A DNA stretch of 64,000 nt from Hemicordylus capensis (GCF_027244095.1 NC_069662.1:10070501-10134500); one strand, 5' to 3'; shown: positions 47,501-57,982, counted from the stretch's first letter. Program-made: numbers and translations. The notes: generated from the sequence alone by a model not told the origin.

Positions 47501-49552
47501 CCTCACTATGGTTTACCAGTTACCAGTCCCTTTAAAATCTGCATGTGTGCTAATCCTTGTGGTGGTGGCTGGATTCATTCTCCCCCATTCATTCTTCCCA
47601 TACAACCCATGGAGATTTGAAAACTAACCCTATGACAATATTAGTGGGGGCGGGGTGGGAAACACCACCCAGATAACTCAGCGGAGGATCTGATGTGTTT
47701 CGTCATGTTTGATGACTATGACTGTACAGAGATTCCCATCCTTGAGGCTATTCTCACGACTAGGCGAAACTGGGCTAAGGGAGCCTAGCTCAATTTTTCT
47801 GCAACAGGAGCTGAGTGGCTCCAGGCAGCAAGCTTCCCTAAATGCCCCTCCTCTTAAAAGAGGTTAGTGGAGCGAGCACTCTCTTAACCCTGTTTTTTGG
47901 ATTGTGTGTTGCCGAGATGCGGACTTCCAAGGAGACCCCCAACCGGGAGGCTACAAGAAGCCTCCCAAGTTGGGGAGCTCCCCAGAATGCCCCGCACACT
48001 TGTTAACCTGATCCCCACCACCCCAACCAGCTCTGTGATGGAGCCAGTAATCATGTGGGCGGCCGATAAAGCCACCAAGGGGATGCTGCCTGCTCGTGTG
48101 CAGGGAGAGCGGGTTATGCCCACTCTCCCCGCAAATCCCCTGCAGGATATCCACACTGCTCATGTGGAGAGCCTTCTTGAGCCCCCAGTTGTTGTTAGAC
48201 TACGAGGTGCATCACACAACCCATGTGAAGCTCCAGGTGGGGTTTGGCGGGGAGAGCAGGCTTAGCCAGCGCTCTCTGTAGACTATCAACGCCATAGCCC
48301 TGGGCAGCCGGATCGCCCACCCACATAACTACTAGCTCCATCATGGAGCTGGTGGGAGCTCCATGTATTGGGGGCTATGTGGCCCTGTGAGTCCCAGGAT
48401 GCTCCGCACGAGCTTGTAGCCTCCTCGTCAGGGGTCTACTCATGTGTTGCCACATGCCACAGCGGCACAAGAGCAAAGAAAAAAGGTTAACCTAGGCTCC
48501 TTTAGCCCGTTTTCCAGTTATTGAAGGAATAGGCTCAGTTTTTGATTGTGTGAATGACCTCAATGTTTAATACATGTTTGAGGGCCTGTTGTTTGACACG
48601 CAGATATGGCGAGCTCTCTTGTGCATTTGTGTGCTCAGGAGGTTACCTGCCACAGCTGTTGATTCAAATGTGTCCATCGCTTGCTGTCCATCATTGCTAG
48701 GTACTTGGGTATTGATGAATGCATGGCATGCACAGCATGTGCGACAACATAGATAGCATTGTAGACACTGTAGCTGTGGCCAGTCATGCTCATTTCAAAT
48801 ACAGACTCTGGAAGGGATTCCAGCATCTCCTCTCCAGTGCAAATGTCTCCAATCTCTTTGTCTACCATGGAGCTGGGGAAAGAGCAATGGAATGCCTCTT
48901 GCCAGAAGTCTCTAACCAAACCATCTTCTTTTTCTCTTGTATGGTTTCTTATCTGAAGAAATTTATGGAATGCTACCACTTCCTTTGAGTGTGCTGTGAC
49001 GGATACAGCCCCATGGATGAAGTCTAAGTCCCAACTTCTTTGAAAATTAAGTGATGTGAGGTCCATTTCTGCTGTCATAATCCAGACTTTACTGTTTGTA
49101 TTTAGTGGTATATCCTCAAATTTTGCAAACTCGAGAAAACTTCTGAAATACATGATAGTCTGAATTTCACCATGAAGCACCACTGCATTGGCTGTGCTTT
49201 TCATGACAAGTTTTACTGTTTCAATTACTACTTCCACAATGTCTTGGGTGTCTGTGGGGAAAGTTTCACCTAAAAACCTATTTACAAAGTCAAAGCAGAT
49301 GCCACTCCGGGAAAATATGGGAAGTATCTTCTCTACAAACACTGCACTTTCATTATCAAAATAAATCACTCCGATCCATTTCCACCTGAAATGCAACAAT
49401 AAGTTGAGAATCCCTCTGTAGTGATGTGCTGCATTTGGGAGCATCCAGTTGAAGAAAACTGACTGCGTTTTGTCCTTTATCTCTGGAGCAGGGCCATATG
49501 TGAGCTAAAAAAAGATTTAAAGAAGAGGAGAGGATAAGAGATATTTTCAAAA

Positions 49553-49606
<54 letters not shown>

Positions 49607-52215
49607 CCCATTGTTTTGCTACTGTGTGTCATGGCCCAGTTTTGACCAGCTCTGTGATTCTAAGCTTCACCACTACCACCAAGAAGACTCGGTGTGTGTG
49701 TGTGGTGTGTGGTGTGTGTGTGCGGTGGCTGGTGGTCACTGGGGCTGTGGGGGCAGAGAGTAAGACAGCATGGAATACACTCTGCCCATGCTCAGAGGCA
49801 CTCTTTCCACTCCATCACTCACATTCTTCAGAATAGGATACAGAATCTTCAACCTTCAGCTTATCACTTATGCCCACCTCACCCATATTGACACTCCAGT
49901 CTGACGCCAGGCTCACCATGGCATACAATCTGCCTGTGCTCAGAGACCTTCTTCCCTCCTGCTGAAAACAGATTCAGAATTCTTGAAGACTTTGTTCCCT
50001 TTGTAGTTACACTTGAAATCTTCAGAAGCTCTCTGAAGGCAGTTTATCTGCCTGTCACGCCTCCACACAGGCCGAGGGTCAGCACTCGCCATGGTGCTGC
50101 CAGGGAACCAGACAGGCCTCAGAGTTGGGACAGGGAGGGGGCTGACCTATGCCCTCTGGCCACTGGAGAGAGGTGAGAGGGCAAAGTTGGATGGCGGGAA
50201 TCACCAACTCAAGGAAGACCTTGAATAACTAGTAAGCGAGTTCTTTGCATCCTGGCCCAAGATTTTATGTTCCAGAAGAGAACTTGTAGTGTATATTATT
50301 TTACAATTGAATTACAATGAGACATGGTTTCTTGAGGACCATGTAACACTTGACTCAGCACAGTTACCAACTGGGTTCTCTGCCTAGATTTGCTCGAGAA
50401 AGCCATCAGCTTTCCCCAAATGTATCACTCCAACCATTATGCATTATAGAAGCAGATTACAATGCAGAGGGTTGAGGGGAAAATGAAAAGGTTGCAGAAC
50501 ATTGATGCACATAATGGAGACACCAGAGAGAGCAAACGAAGAGAGAGAGGTGAGAGAGGTGAGACGGCAGACAAGTTGGATGTGGAGGGATCACCAACTC
50601 AAGGAAGACCTATGTTAATTTCACTACTCCAAATAAATTATGAAAATTCTTTTCTTTGGAAAAAATGTATCTTTATATGGAATTTAAGTACGAAATGTGT
50701 ATTACAATCACTCACACCCTTTCTCTCTCCAGCACTTATCTATAAAACCAGAGAAATGTGAATGGCTTTTACAAGTCCCTGGACCCCAACCTCCAGCCCA
50801 TGAGTACCTGTGGGATCTTGTAGGTGCGCATGATGGCTGCAATGTGGAGACAGATGTTGGAGTTTGGTCCCCCAATGACTGCTACAATATTGTTTTGACC
50901 ATCACATTTGTAATTAGGGATGAATCTGCCTCGTGAAGAGAGAAGGTCCATTGAGTCATGGAAGGTCCAACTTGGATCAAAATAGTTATCATAGATGTTG
51001 AAACCCAGAGTGATATTGGGTAAGAGTTGCACATCCTCATTTATCTCCTTCACTGCAAATACCAAGGCCAGGACATGTTGGTATATCTGTGTCAGAACCC
51101 TGCAATGGGAATTACATGCTGCATGTTTCAGAGCATCTGCTTCAGAACATGACACATTACATTTCAGTTAAAAAGATGTTTGCTTAACAACTTTGTGTTA
51201 AAATCACGTGTTCGGCTGCAGTGTAGGAAATATTGAAGAAACCTGGGGGGACACACGGAGGTACTTGTCACTCCTCAGATCATTGGCCCAAAACAGATAT
51301 TGCTTTGGTGCCTAATACTTAGCGCAAAGAAATGCATGTAACTAGTTCAAACCCAGCATTAAACTGTTAGAAATCATATGTGTGTCAAAATTGCTAGGGT
51401 ATATTGGATAAGATGTAGAAAACTGCAGATTGATAGACAAGCAGCTTGTTTTTTCAGAAATGTCATGAAGGGGGATATTTTTATATCACTTTCAAAACTG
51501 AGGAGATAACATCCATCCATCCATCCATCCATCCATCCATCCATCCATCCATCCATCATGTTTCTTTACTGCCCCATCTGTCAGCTCTGGGTGTTTCAAA
51601 CAAACAAACCAGAGACAGCAATTAAAACCAGCAAATTGATCAGAAACTAAAACCATACAAAAGTGTTTCAAGCAGTATATCCAGCTTAGGACCAGGGTAT
51701 TGAAGAGAACATCCTCTTCACTATGAGCCCCATCACCCTGTGAGATCATCCAGAGAGATTCATCTGCAGTTGCCACCAGCTCATTCGGTGGCTACTCAGG
51801 GGGCAGGCCTTCTCTGTTGCTGCCCCAAATCTCTGGAATGTGCTCCCTGCTGAAATAAGAGCCTTCCCATCTCCGATAACCACCAGACATATTTATTCAC
51901 CCAAGCTTTTTAATTAGGCCTGTGATTTTAAATTGTTTTAAGGTTTTAATTTATGTTGTAATTTGTTTTATGTTGCTGTAAAGCATCCAGAAATGGAAGT
52001 TTGGGGCTATATACAAATGTCATGCATACATACTAGTTTGAAAATCCTGGAAGTCCAGACTAGCAATATAAGTCTTAAGGGCTCCATTGGAGGCCAGTAA
52101 TGTTGTTAAGTCTCAGATCCTTCACTGCATGATATGGAACTACAGAGCAAGCAAAATTGCTTTGGACAGGCAAATAGGGGCACTGGGAATTTTTGTTGCC
52201 ATTCCACAAAGGTAG

Positions 52216-52246
<31 letters not shown>

Positions 52247-52761
52247 CTGATTAATTCCTAGTAGGAAACAGGCATCTGTGCATGGAAAATCTGCTGCTAG
52301 TACTACTGCTATTACGACAACACAACTTCCATTACTCTTCAACAACACTACTTCTAATACCACTGCTACTAGTATTAAAAAAGTTCACATGTTGCTTCGG
52401 CTGGGATAGGATTTATTTTTGCAAAGAAAGAGAAGGTTGGCAGGTATTTCCCTCCTTGCAGAAACTAAATCCCATCTAAGTATTTGTTCTGCCCACAAAA
52501 ACATGTTCTGGCCAGATGTACAGTAAAATATCCAACCCCTTACATGAGCCCAAGAGCCTTTTCCTCAGAGGGATGCCTTCTGAAAGATTTCAGGTCAAGT
52601 AAGAGGATGTTCTGAGGAATGATGCCAGCAATGATGAGGTCTCCTGACTGAGAATACTTATGGACAATAGGAACAGGTTCGCTGATTGTGCATTTATAAA
52701 TAGGATGCTTGCATACATATGTAGGAAGCAGCATTAATACCAATGCCGAAAAGATCACCAT
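32527..52761 (-). CDS. Type-2 vomeronasal receptor, intact six-exon gene B
   Basis: Exons: 52544-52761 (signal peptide [18 protein letters not shown]), 50808-51099, 48647-49504, 45721-45948, 36950-37076 and 32527-33428. All borders are GT/AG, phases 2,0,0,0,1, joined length 2625 bp, 874 aa, no internal stop. Domains: Venus flytrap ([48 protein letters not shown]), cysteine-rich linker ([25 protein letters not shown]), 7TM ([52 protein letters not shown]). It is expected to act as a Go-coupled chemoreceptor in vomeronasal neurons. Introns 4 (8.6 kb) and 5 (3.5 kb) are swollen by repeats; whether exons 5-6 still splice to exon 4 across 8.6 kb is the main doubt, but no other exon 5 or 6 lies between. 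Closest relative is gene C. Confidence 0.92.
33851..33874. repeat. Poly-A run
   Basis: About 23 consecutive A followed by a G-rich stretch, in intron 5 of gene B. It could be the tail of a retrotransposed piece, but no body was recognised. Confidence 0.7.
34210..36570 (+). mobile_element. Unclassified APE-type-like LINE, split by a 1.1-kb insert
   Basis: 34210-34333 reads [20 protein letters not shown] and [11 protein letters not shown] (RT palm, F-x-F-D-S-I). 35474 onward reads [42 protein letters not shown]-like and [20 protein letters not shown], then a C-terminal region ([18 protein letters not shown]-like). It has several frame breaks. YADD plus this C-terminal layout differs from L2, CR1, Bov-B and R4 as I know them, so I leave the clade open. 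Related pieces: 5510-5625 with 7550-7735, and 39300-39500. Confidence 0.68.
34334..35466. mobile_element. 1133-bp insertion of unknown class with 7-bp TSD
   Basis: Exact direct repeats TGGCACA at 34327-34333 and 35467-35473 flank it, and the host LINE reading continues across when it is left out. No coding region recognised. It could be a solo LTR or a non-autonomous element; its ends do not settle this. Confidence 0.6.
36740..36935. repeat. Degraded MITE-like AT-rich repeat
   Basis: GGATTTGAATTCCAAATCCG and related words with ending GAACATGCACAGGG, reminiscent of the TAGGGATGTGCA family. No target duplication found. Confidence 0.35.
37259..37492 (-). mobile_element. tRNA-derived SINE with GCTATT tail
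   Basis: Third clear copy of the family at 9916 and 25013, minus orientation: starts GAGCCCCTGGTAGCGCAGTG (read in reverse) and ends in (GCTATT)n. Located in intron 4 of gene B close to exon 5. Confidence 0.87.
37577..38505 (+). repeat. tRNA-derived SINE split by an L2 insertion
   Basis: The left half TGTGTGGTGTAGTGGTTAGA (37581-37601) has the A box. The right half from about 38367 (TAGAGTGTTGAACTATGACC, CTGAGATCAAAATCCTG, CCAGTCACCTCTCTCTCAAC) has the B-box region and body. Between them lies an L2 3' fragment (37604-38361). The TTAGA word at both edges is consistent with a short target duplication. Confidence 0.72.
37604..38361 (+). mobile_element. L2 LINE 3' fragment inside a SINE
   Basis: Encodes an eroded L2 C-terminus: VWEYFWTQ..., a [11 protein letters not shown]-like line, [30 protein letters not shown] 3' UTR and (AAAT)n tail end at about 38358. 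Several frame breaks. Confidence 0.72.
38510..39299. other. Intron 4 of gene B, nothing recognised
   Basis: Includes a stretch with repeated CAATTCATCA/CAGCCAGTTC words near 38965-39020. No exon or named repeat identified. Confidence 0.35.
39300..39500 (+). repeat. Unclassified LINE fragment
   Basis: [20 protein letters not shown] and DLSLLSSSY match the C-terminal region of the LINE at 34210-36570 and the piece at 5510-5625. Confidence 0.55.
39763..40380. mobile_element. Degraded MITE of the TAGGGATGTGCA family
   Basis: Right end AACCGGTTTTCTGCACACCCCTA is clear (quoted part CTGCACACCCCTA at 40368-40380). The left end CAGGCATATGTGAAC is a weak match. Flanks CAGTACAC and CAGCACAT agree at 6 of 8 positions, consistent with an old 8-bp duplication. 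Confidence 0.5.
40540..40980. repeat. Tandem pair of GAGGCTATTCTCA-end repeat units
   Basis: Two units of about 270 bp: each has a TTAACCCTGGCT/AAGCTGGGGTTAAAA body, a GCTCATGAGAATAGCCTCA-like end, and then GAAATSCTAWGGAATCAGGG. The second differs from the first by roughly 15-20 percent by eye. Confidence 0.55.
41086..41568 (+). other. Unrecognised 160-codon open frame in intron 4 of gene B
   Basis: Open frame with a polar composition, for example [40 protein letters not shown] and [14 protein letters not shown]. It does not match any V2R or LINE protein I know. A second frame follows at 41532-41744. No promoter or splice context is visible. It may be a remnant of a mobile element whose class I cannot name, or a chance frame. 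Confidence 0.25.
41745..44715. other. Intron 4 of gene B, largely unassigned
   Basis: AT-rich sequence with no V2R exon. Short G or C homopolymers occur (41092-41102, 42811-42819). The 41000-43000 part may be one decayed element including the frame at 41086, because no familiar repeat interrupts it. Confidence 0.3.
44716..44985 (+). mobile_element. Sauria-type SINE (Bov-B tail)
   Basis: A tRNA-like part with a B-box-like GGTTGCTAGTTCAAATCC, a middle section GATATAGGAAGATGCTGAAA and GGAGGCAGTGGTAAACCCCT, and the diagnostic tail GCCAGGAGTCGACACCAACT then GGCACACTTTACTTAC. It lies in intron 4 of gene B. Confidence 0.82.
46012..46205 (-). repeat. CR1-like 3' fragment
   Basis: Plus-strand AACAGCCCTGCTGGATCAGG and CAAGGCCCATCTAGTCGAGC are the reverse of the CTAGATGGGCCTTGGGCC... 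CR1-type 3' end. Intron 3 of gene B. Confidence 0.65.
46206..47290 (-). mobile_element. L2 3' fragment interrupted by a MITE
   Basis: The tail and UTR part is at 46206-46305 and the coding-end part at 46807-47290 (reverse reading [19 protein letters not shown]). The two are separated by the GAGGC-end MITE at 46306-46806. Confidence 0.62.
46306..46806. mobile_element. GAGGCTATTCTCA-end MITE inside an L2
   Basis: Left end GAGGCGAGTCTCACGAAC, right end CTGTATGAATAGCCTC, with a GC-rich interior matching 25258-25737 (GTTACAGAACCGGCGGG, TGGAAGCTCCAACATGCCC). No exact target duplication seen. Confidence 0.65.
47752..48560. mobile_element. Long, rearranged copy of the GAGGCTATTCTCA-end MITE
   Basis: The left end TTGAGGCTATTCTCACGACT is the best preserved of the family. 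The interior repeats the CTCTCCMCGCAAATCC / AACCCATGTGAAGCTCC motifs, suggesting two copies fused. The right end is near GTGTGAATGACCTCAATG. It ends about 85 bp short of exon 3 of gene B. Confidence 0.55.
49559..49601. repeat. (CT)n microsatellite
   Basis: About 21 uninterrupted CT/TC units, 55 bp upstream of exon 3 of gene B, followed by a (GT)n-rich stretch at 49690-49725. A polypyrimidine run on the plus strand is purine-rich on the transcribed strand, so it is not the acceptor tract. Confidence 0.9.
50160..50660. repeat. Duplicated segment in intron 2 of gene B, shared with gene C
   Basis: The motif ATCACCAACTCAAGGAAGAC occurs at about 50205 and 50591, so part of the intron is doubled. 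50390-50670 aligns by eye with 24715-24990 in intron 2 of gene C. Confidence 0.6.
51508..51556. repeat. (ATCC)n microsatellite
   Basis: Twelve ATCC/CATC units in intron 1 of gene B, followed by an L2-like tail in reverse (TTTCTTTACTGCCCCATCTG). Confidence 0.9.
51690..52035 (+). repeat. L2 3' fragment
   Basis: Encodes [18 protein letters not shown]-equivalent sequence ([35 protein letters not shown] in the L2 frame), then the UTR AGGCCTGTGATTTTAAATTG and TGTAAAGCATCCAGAAATGG. Intron 1 of gene B. Confidence 0.65.
52206..52246. repeat. (GT)n microsatellite
   Basis: About 15 GT units then GCGCGCGC, in intron 1 of gene B. Confidence 0.9.
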
Positions 52762-52939
52762 CTTGCCTTTAAGTCTTCTTTGTTCATGTCAGTTCACATG
52801 TTGTTAAGTAGCCATATTTATGTTGGGGATTAGCACAATCTGAGTGGAATGGTCACCCATTTGATTGATAGGAATTCAAGACTGTACAGTGTGAAGTATT
52901 CGTGAACAGCCTGAGAGAGCCCTGTCTTTCCCTAATCAC

Positions 52940-52985
52940 AGCTCTGAGTGGCATGAGGCATATATTCATCACATCATTCAATATT
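52940..52985 (-). promoter_or_regulatory. Candidate core promoter block of gene B
   Basis: Minus-strand ATGAATATATGCCTCATGCC, with a CACTCAGAGCTG motif next to it, about 200 bp upstream of the ATG. Same order and spacing as upstream of gene C; a similar CTCTGAGTGGCAGGGGATAT occurs upstream of gene E. Confidence 0.35.
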
Positions 52986-53593
52986 GCTTAGATGTTTTGT
53001 GTGTGGCCACTGAAACTCTCTTGGGAGAAGTAGTAGTAATCATTGTTAATTTGATAGTTACAGGTCAGATAATCACCTACTGAGCTATGGGCTGCTGTGG
53101 AAATGCCAAATAAAACACATTCATCACATCTCAACAGGAGAGTTGCTTGAACTTTGCCCAGAGGAACCAAGAGACATATACTTGTAGTTACCCACAAGAA
53201 AAAAACCCAGCAGAAAATGGAATCCCCAAGAAAGAAAACTTAACACAAAAGAAGGACCAGTTTTGCAAGTTCTGTATTTCTAGAAATGGCATTTTTTTAA
53301 CATAGCACAAACTGGAATTGCGTTTTCAGAAGTGGAATACACTAACATTTACATGGACATGCCAATTAATAGGTGGAATGGCTCTCCTACCCTAGCTCCC
53401 AATAAGGTGTGGGGTGGGCAGGGTTGCAGCCAGCCTCATGCATAGGTGAGACATGTTGGAGATGCTGTCCTGAGATGAAATGACCAACTGACAGGAAGCA
53501 CAGCAGTTGCCTTTGAATCCTTTGCCCGCCCCAGTCCAATGTTAGCTTAGCACCTACTCAGAGAGTCCTTAGCTGGTCATATCTAGGACCAAG

Positions 53594-54336
53594 TAGGGCT
53601 GTGAGAATGGTCTGGTGGTCCAATGGTCCGATGGTTCAGTCCAGAGGTTCGCGGGTTCGAGATCGAACTGAACCCCACCCCCAACCTGGTCCGTCTGGGC
53701 CGGGACCGAACCGCTGAGACCAGTCTGCAATTTTTTTTTTTAAAAAAAAATTAAATAAATGTCTAAAAATATCTTTAGCCCCTTTGGGGGGCTTGCTGTA
53801 GGCCACTGGGGGGGGTTCCATGAGGGTTCCCCCTCCCCCCACCGGCATTCCTCATCACCACCGCGGCTAGGTAAGTGTATCCTTTTTGGCCCTTTCGGGC
53901 CTCCGTAATGATGAGCGGCGGCCATTTTGGCCTCCACCGTGCATGCGCAAATGCTGTCTGCGAAGCCTAGAGTCTTGCAGATGGCATTTGAGCATGCGCG
54001 GCAGTGGCCAAAATGGCCTCCGCTCATCATTAAGGAGGCCTGAAAGGGCAAAATAGGATACACTTACCCAGCTGCGGCGGTGATGAGGAAGCCTGGCGGG
54101 GGGAGGGGGACCCTTGCGGACACACACACACCCGTGTCCTACAGCAAGACCCCAGAAGGGGCTAAAGGTATTTTTAGACATTTATTTTTAAATTTTTAAA
54201 AATATTTGCGGACCGGTTCAGGACCAAAGCGTACCGAGGGGGGTTCGATGGGGGCCGGACCAAACTGGCCCGGTTCCGTTCGAGGCCACTCCGGCCTCAA
54301 ACCGAACCGCACCAGACACTTCTCTGCACACCCCTA
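53594..54336. mobile_element. 743-bp hAT-like MITE (TAGGGNTGTG ends) with 8-bp TSD
   Basis: Ends TAGGGCTGTGAGAA and TCTGCACACCCCTA are inverted. The exact direct repeat GGACCAAG lies at 53586-53593 and 54337-54344. Subterminal GGTTCGCGGGTTCGAGATCG-type words and an internal foldback (GCATGCGCAAATG arms at about 53940 and 53990) link it to 3844-4265 and to the foldbacks at 20040-20300. It lies about 830 bp upstream of gene B. Confidence 0.88.
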
Positions 54337-56261
54337 GGACCAAGTAAGATTTTTTTGATCTCTGTGATGAAATGAACAACTGACAGGAATTGAGCGTTTG
54401 TGCCCCCGCCCCAACGCAGTACCTAGAAGGGCACAGATTGGCCGGGGCTGGGCAGAGGGCAGGGACCACGTGCTGTTCATGTGGCTCCCTTGCTTCCTCT
54501 GCCCTTTCCACCGCAGCTGGCTTGGTGGAAGGATCTCGCTCACCACTCGGTCCCTCCAAGCTACGTGGCCGACGGTCGAGCCAGGGAGCGAGCCAGTCCT
54601 GTCGGGAGGCAGCGTGGCAATGGCCCACAGCCAGAGGAGCCTTTTAGGGCCTCTGGAGAGACCTCAAAAGGCTGGGCTAGTTCTGGCACTTGAGCTCAGC
54701 TGACGTGGCCTGTGGCTGGAGGGCCCTTTTTAAGGCCTCCGAAAATGCCAGCCTGTAGGCCTGACAGGCCCGACAAGCGGCTGCAGCCAGAGCACTCGGT
54801 TAGGAACAAGGGGAAACAGGCCAGGCCCTTTGGGGGCAACAGGATGGATGGAGGAAGCTGGCTGAGGGAGCCATCAGGCTGCGGCAGCACTGTTGTTTGG
54901 GGAACGGCAGGAGGCGGCAGCTGGGCTGGGGTTGCTGGTCATCTGGGCCTGCTAGACTCTCTGTAAGGGCCCATGGAATTTGGGGTCTTGGTGTTGGGAC
55001 CAGGGCGGTAGGGCCCCATGAAGGGCTTTAGGCATCTGGGATCCACCCCACCCCACCCCAGCTACTTCTGTATAGCATCTCCCACTCCTTCAATTTTGGT
55101 GAAATTGTTGGGAATTCTCTCTGGCAAGAGATACCCTTCTAATATAGCAGAGTGCACAGAGGCACGGCACAGCAGAGTCTGCCCAGGTATGCGTGTATGC
55201 TAAGAGTAAAATAACTTGGAGCCAGTTCATAGTTTCAAATCAATATATGCTGCACCATCACCTACTAAAGTCCGAAGCCCACAGCGTGCAGCACCAGTTC
55301 CAGTGAAATCTGCACTGGCAGGACAGCCAGCCTCCATCACAACAGGTGAGGATGACCCTGAGATTGTGAGGGAGGGCAATGGACAGTGGCCCATGTACCC
55401 CTGACCATTGCCTCCTTTGGGGGGATGGGGTTACAACCCCTATTGGGCCATGCACATGCAACCGTGGGTCAATGCGGTGGGGCTGGGTGCTCCGGGGGGA
55501 CAACTGGCAGCTCCCAGGGTGGTGGAGCAAGTCTGGAGGGGGGTGGCACCACCGGTGAGCACTAGGGTGGCTTCTGGGGTAGGGGGTTGCTACCCTATGG
55601 GGATGGTCCCCTCTCCCCAGCATTCTCGCCATGGGGGCATGGGCCTCCATCTGGGGGATCACCTTTTGCCCACCACGAAGGGAAAAAATCCTCAGGGGCA
55701 AATATGTGGACATTTCCAGTCTTCTGTTCCGTGAATCAGAGGTAAAACAGAAGGCTAGGGAGGCAAGGAAAGAAGAGGAAGTACCTATGTGAAAGCCAGT
55801 AGAGCTTACCTGGAAAAATTGGCTGTCTAGGTTAAGCATCTATATGGGCATCATACTGAGGGCACAACCTGCTAGGGTCCCGGCCTTGGTAAAATACATG
55901 GATGTTATCCACCTGGCCGTCATGGATTTCACAGGGTCCTCATGGATTGGGTATGATGAAAATGTTAGGATGTGTGCCGCCCTAGACTACACCCTCCTGG
56001 GGGACACCCCGCTCCAAGAGTTGTCACTGCTCATTATGTCCCCCTTGTGCCCTATTGATCAGGAGAGGGCAGACAGCGGTCACTTGCTGTCCAAAACATC
56101 CGCCTCATCACATACCCCAGGTACCCGCCAGCAGTGGGTCCAACCCCACCTGGTATGTTGGGAGTATAACAGCGGGAGGCACTGCTCCAGGTCCCATTGT
56201 AAATTCCGCCACATTTGGCTTGTGCTGAGCCAAACATCCCAGCTCCTCCTGTAGTACAGTG

Positions 56262-56860
56262 AGGGGCTAGAACTCAGGGATCAGAGGTTGTGCGGCCAAC
56301 CAGAAGAGAGGCAATCCCTCTGCACCAGCTGCAGGTAAATGGGCCAAGCCCAATTGGGTTAGAGGTATTAACACAGCTCTTGGCAGGTTACCCGGCCCAC
56401 CGGGCAGCTGCGTCCGTGGTGTGTGGGAGGGGTAGTGACGATTTTAGGATCCATTCGTCCTCTACGCGAGAGGCATCGGTGGCCAGCAATCTGCATTCGA
56501 TGTGGGGCATGGAGGAGGTGGTGCTACGTAAAATTGGAAAGGAAGTAGCAGTGGGGCTGGAACTCAGGGTTTAGAGGTCGTGCGGCCAACCAGAAGAGGG
56601 GCAATCCCCCTGCACCAGCTGCAGGTAAATGGGCCCAGCCCAATTAGGTTAGACGTATTAATGCAGCTCTTGGCGGGTTACCTGGACCACCGGGCAGCTG
56701 TGTACTTGATGTGTATGGGGGGAGAGGGTTGCGAAATTTTTAGGATCTCTTCGTCCTCTAGCAGGAGGCATCGATCGCCAGCAATCTGCGTTCAGTGAGG
56801 GGCATGGAGGAGGTGGTGCTACGTAAAATTGGAAGGGAAGTAGCAACGGGTAGGGTATTG
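56262..56860 (+). repeat. Direct tandem repeat, period about 290 bp, inside the DIRS-type fossil
   Basis: Two adjacent copies begin with GGCTRGAACTCAGGG at about 56266 and 56556. They share GTGCGGCCAACCAGAAGAG, GCACCAGCTGCAGGTAAATG and GGTGGTGCTACGTAAAATTG. Divergence by eye is around 10 percent. Confidence 0.8.
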
Positions 56861-57284
56861 GGCTCTTTTGACAGCCCTCCTTTTCCGAATCTGTGGGTCT
56901 CTCCTTTGAGGAGTGGTCTCCAAAAAGATGCCCGGCGAGTTTCGCTTGATTCACCACCTGTCCTACCCTAAAGGGTCATCAGTTAATGATATACCCAGAG
57001 CACATGTATTTGGTATGGTATGCCTCCTTTGATGAAGCGATTAGGATGGTCAGGGGCTGTGGCCCTAGGGCCTTGCTAGCAAAGTGTGACATTGAGTTGG
57101 ACTTCTGAGTCCTGCCAGTTCACCCCCTAGACTTTGAACTGCTGGTTTTTGCATTTGTGGGTAAGTTTTACTCTGACAGGGCACTCCCTATGGACTGCTC
57201 TGTCTCGTGCACTGCTTTTGAGGCTTTAAGCACATTTATGGAACAGGCACTGAGGCGGAGGGCAGGCTTCTTGTCCACAGCACA

Positions 57285-57378
57285 TTGTTAGATTGTTTTA
57301 AGTTTTTTGTATATGTTTTAACTTGTTTTATGCTATTGTTAACTGCCCAGAGATGAAAGTTTGGGGCGGTGTACAAAT

Positions 57379-57440
<62 letters not shown>
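57285..57440 (+). repeat. L2 3' tail plus (GATA)n
   Basis: GTTAACTGCCCAGAGATGAA and TTTGGGGCGGTGTACAAATT end in about 15 uninterrupted GATA units at 57380-57440. It is inserted in the DIRS-type fossil. Confidence 0.72.
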
Positions 57441-57442
<2 letters not shown>

Positions 57443-57664
57443 CTAGGTGATTTCCTTTTTTCTGGGTTAGGGGCATCTAAAGTCTGTCACCATCTGCTGG
57501 ACAGTTTCACCAGGCTGTGTAAGGACTTAGGTGTGCCCCTGGCCAAAGGTAAGACCAAAGGGCCCACCACAAGACTCTCTTTCCTAGGCATTGAGCTAGA
57601 CACAGAGGCCTCCCGGGGGAGAAGCTGGAAGTGCTGAGCGACTTGCTTGAGTCATTGCTTTCAG

Positions 57665-57941
57665 CAGGGGCGTAACTATAGTAGGGCAAGGAGAGTCAGT
57701 TGTCTGGGGGCTCACTACCTTGGGGGGGGCAGAGGCAAGTCACATGACTGACTCCCCCAGCCACACACCTGCCCGGGCTTCCTTCAGTTTTATTCATCCT
57801 CCGGAATTGATGTGAGTGTTAAGAGCTGGAGCTACCAGAATGGCATGTCTTTCTCTAGTACCATTAAATGACTTACATCGTCCACAATTTACAAAACCTT
57901 TTAAAAAATAATTTAGGATGATGTTCTATTGTGGCACATAG

Positions 57942-57982
<41 letters not shown>

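Noticed and set aside
55258-55839. 193-codon minus-strand frame
   Set aside because: It is antisense to the GC-rich gag-like part of the DIRS-type fossil and has no independent support.
57380-57440. Regular GATA repeat considered as a CRISPR-like or satellite array
   Set aside because: A plain tetranucleotide microsatellite at the end of an L2 tail; no spacers.
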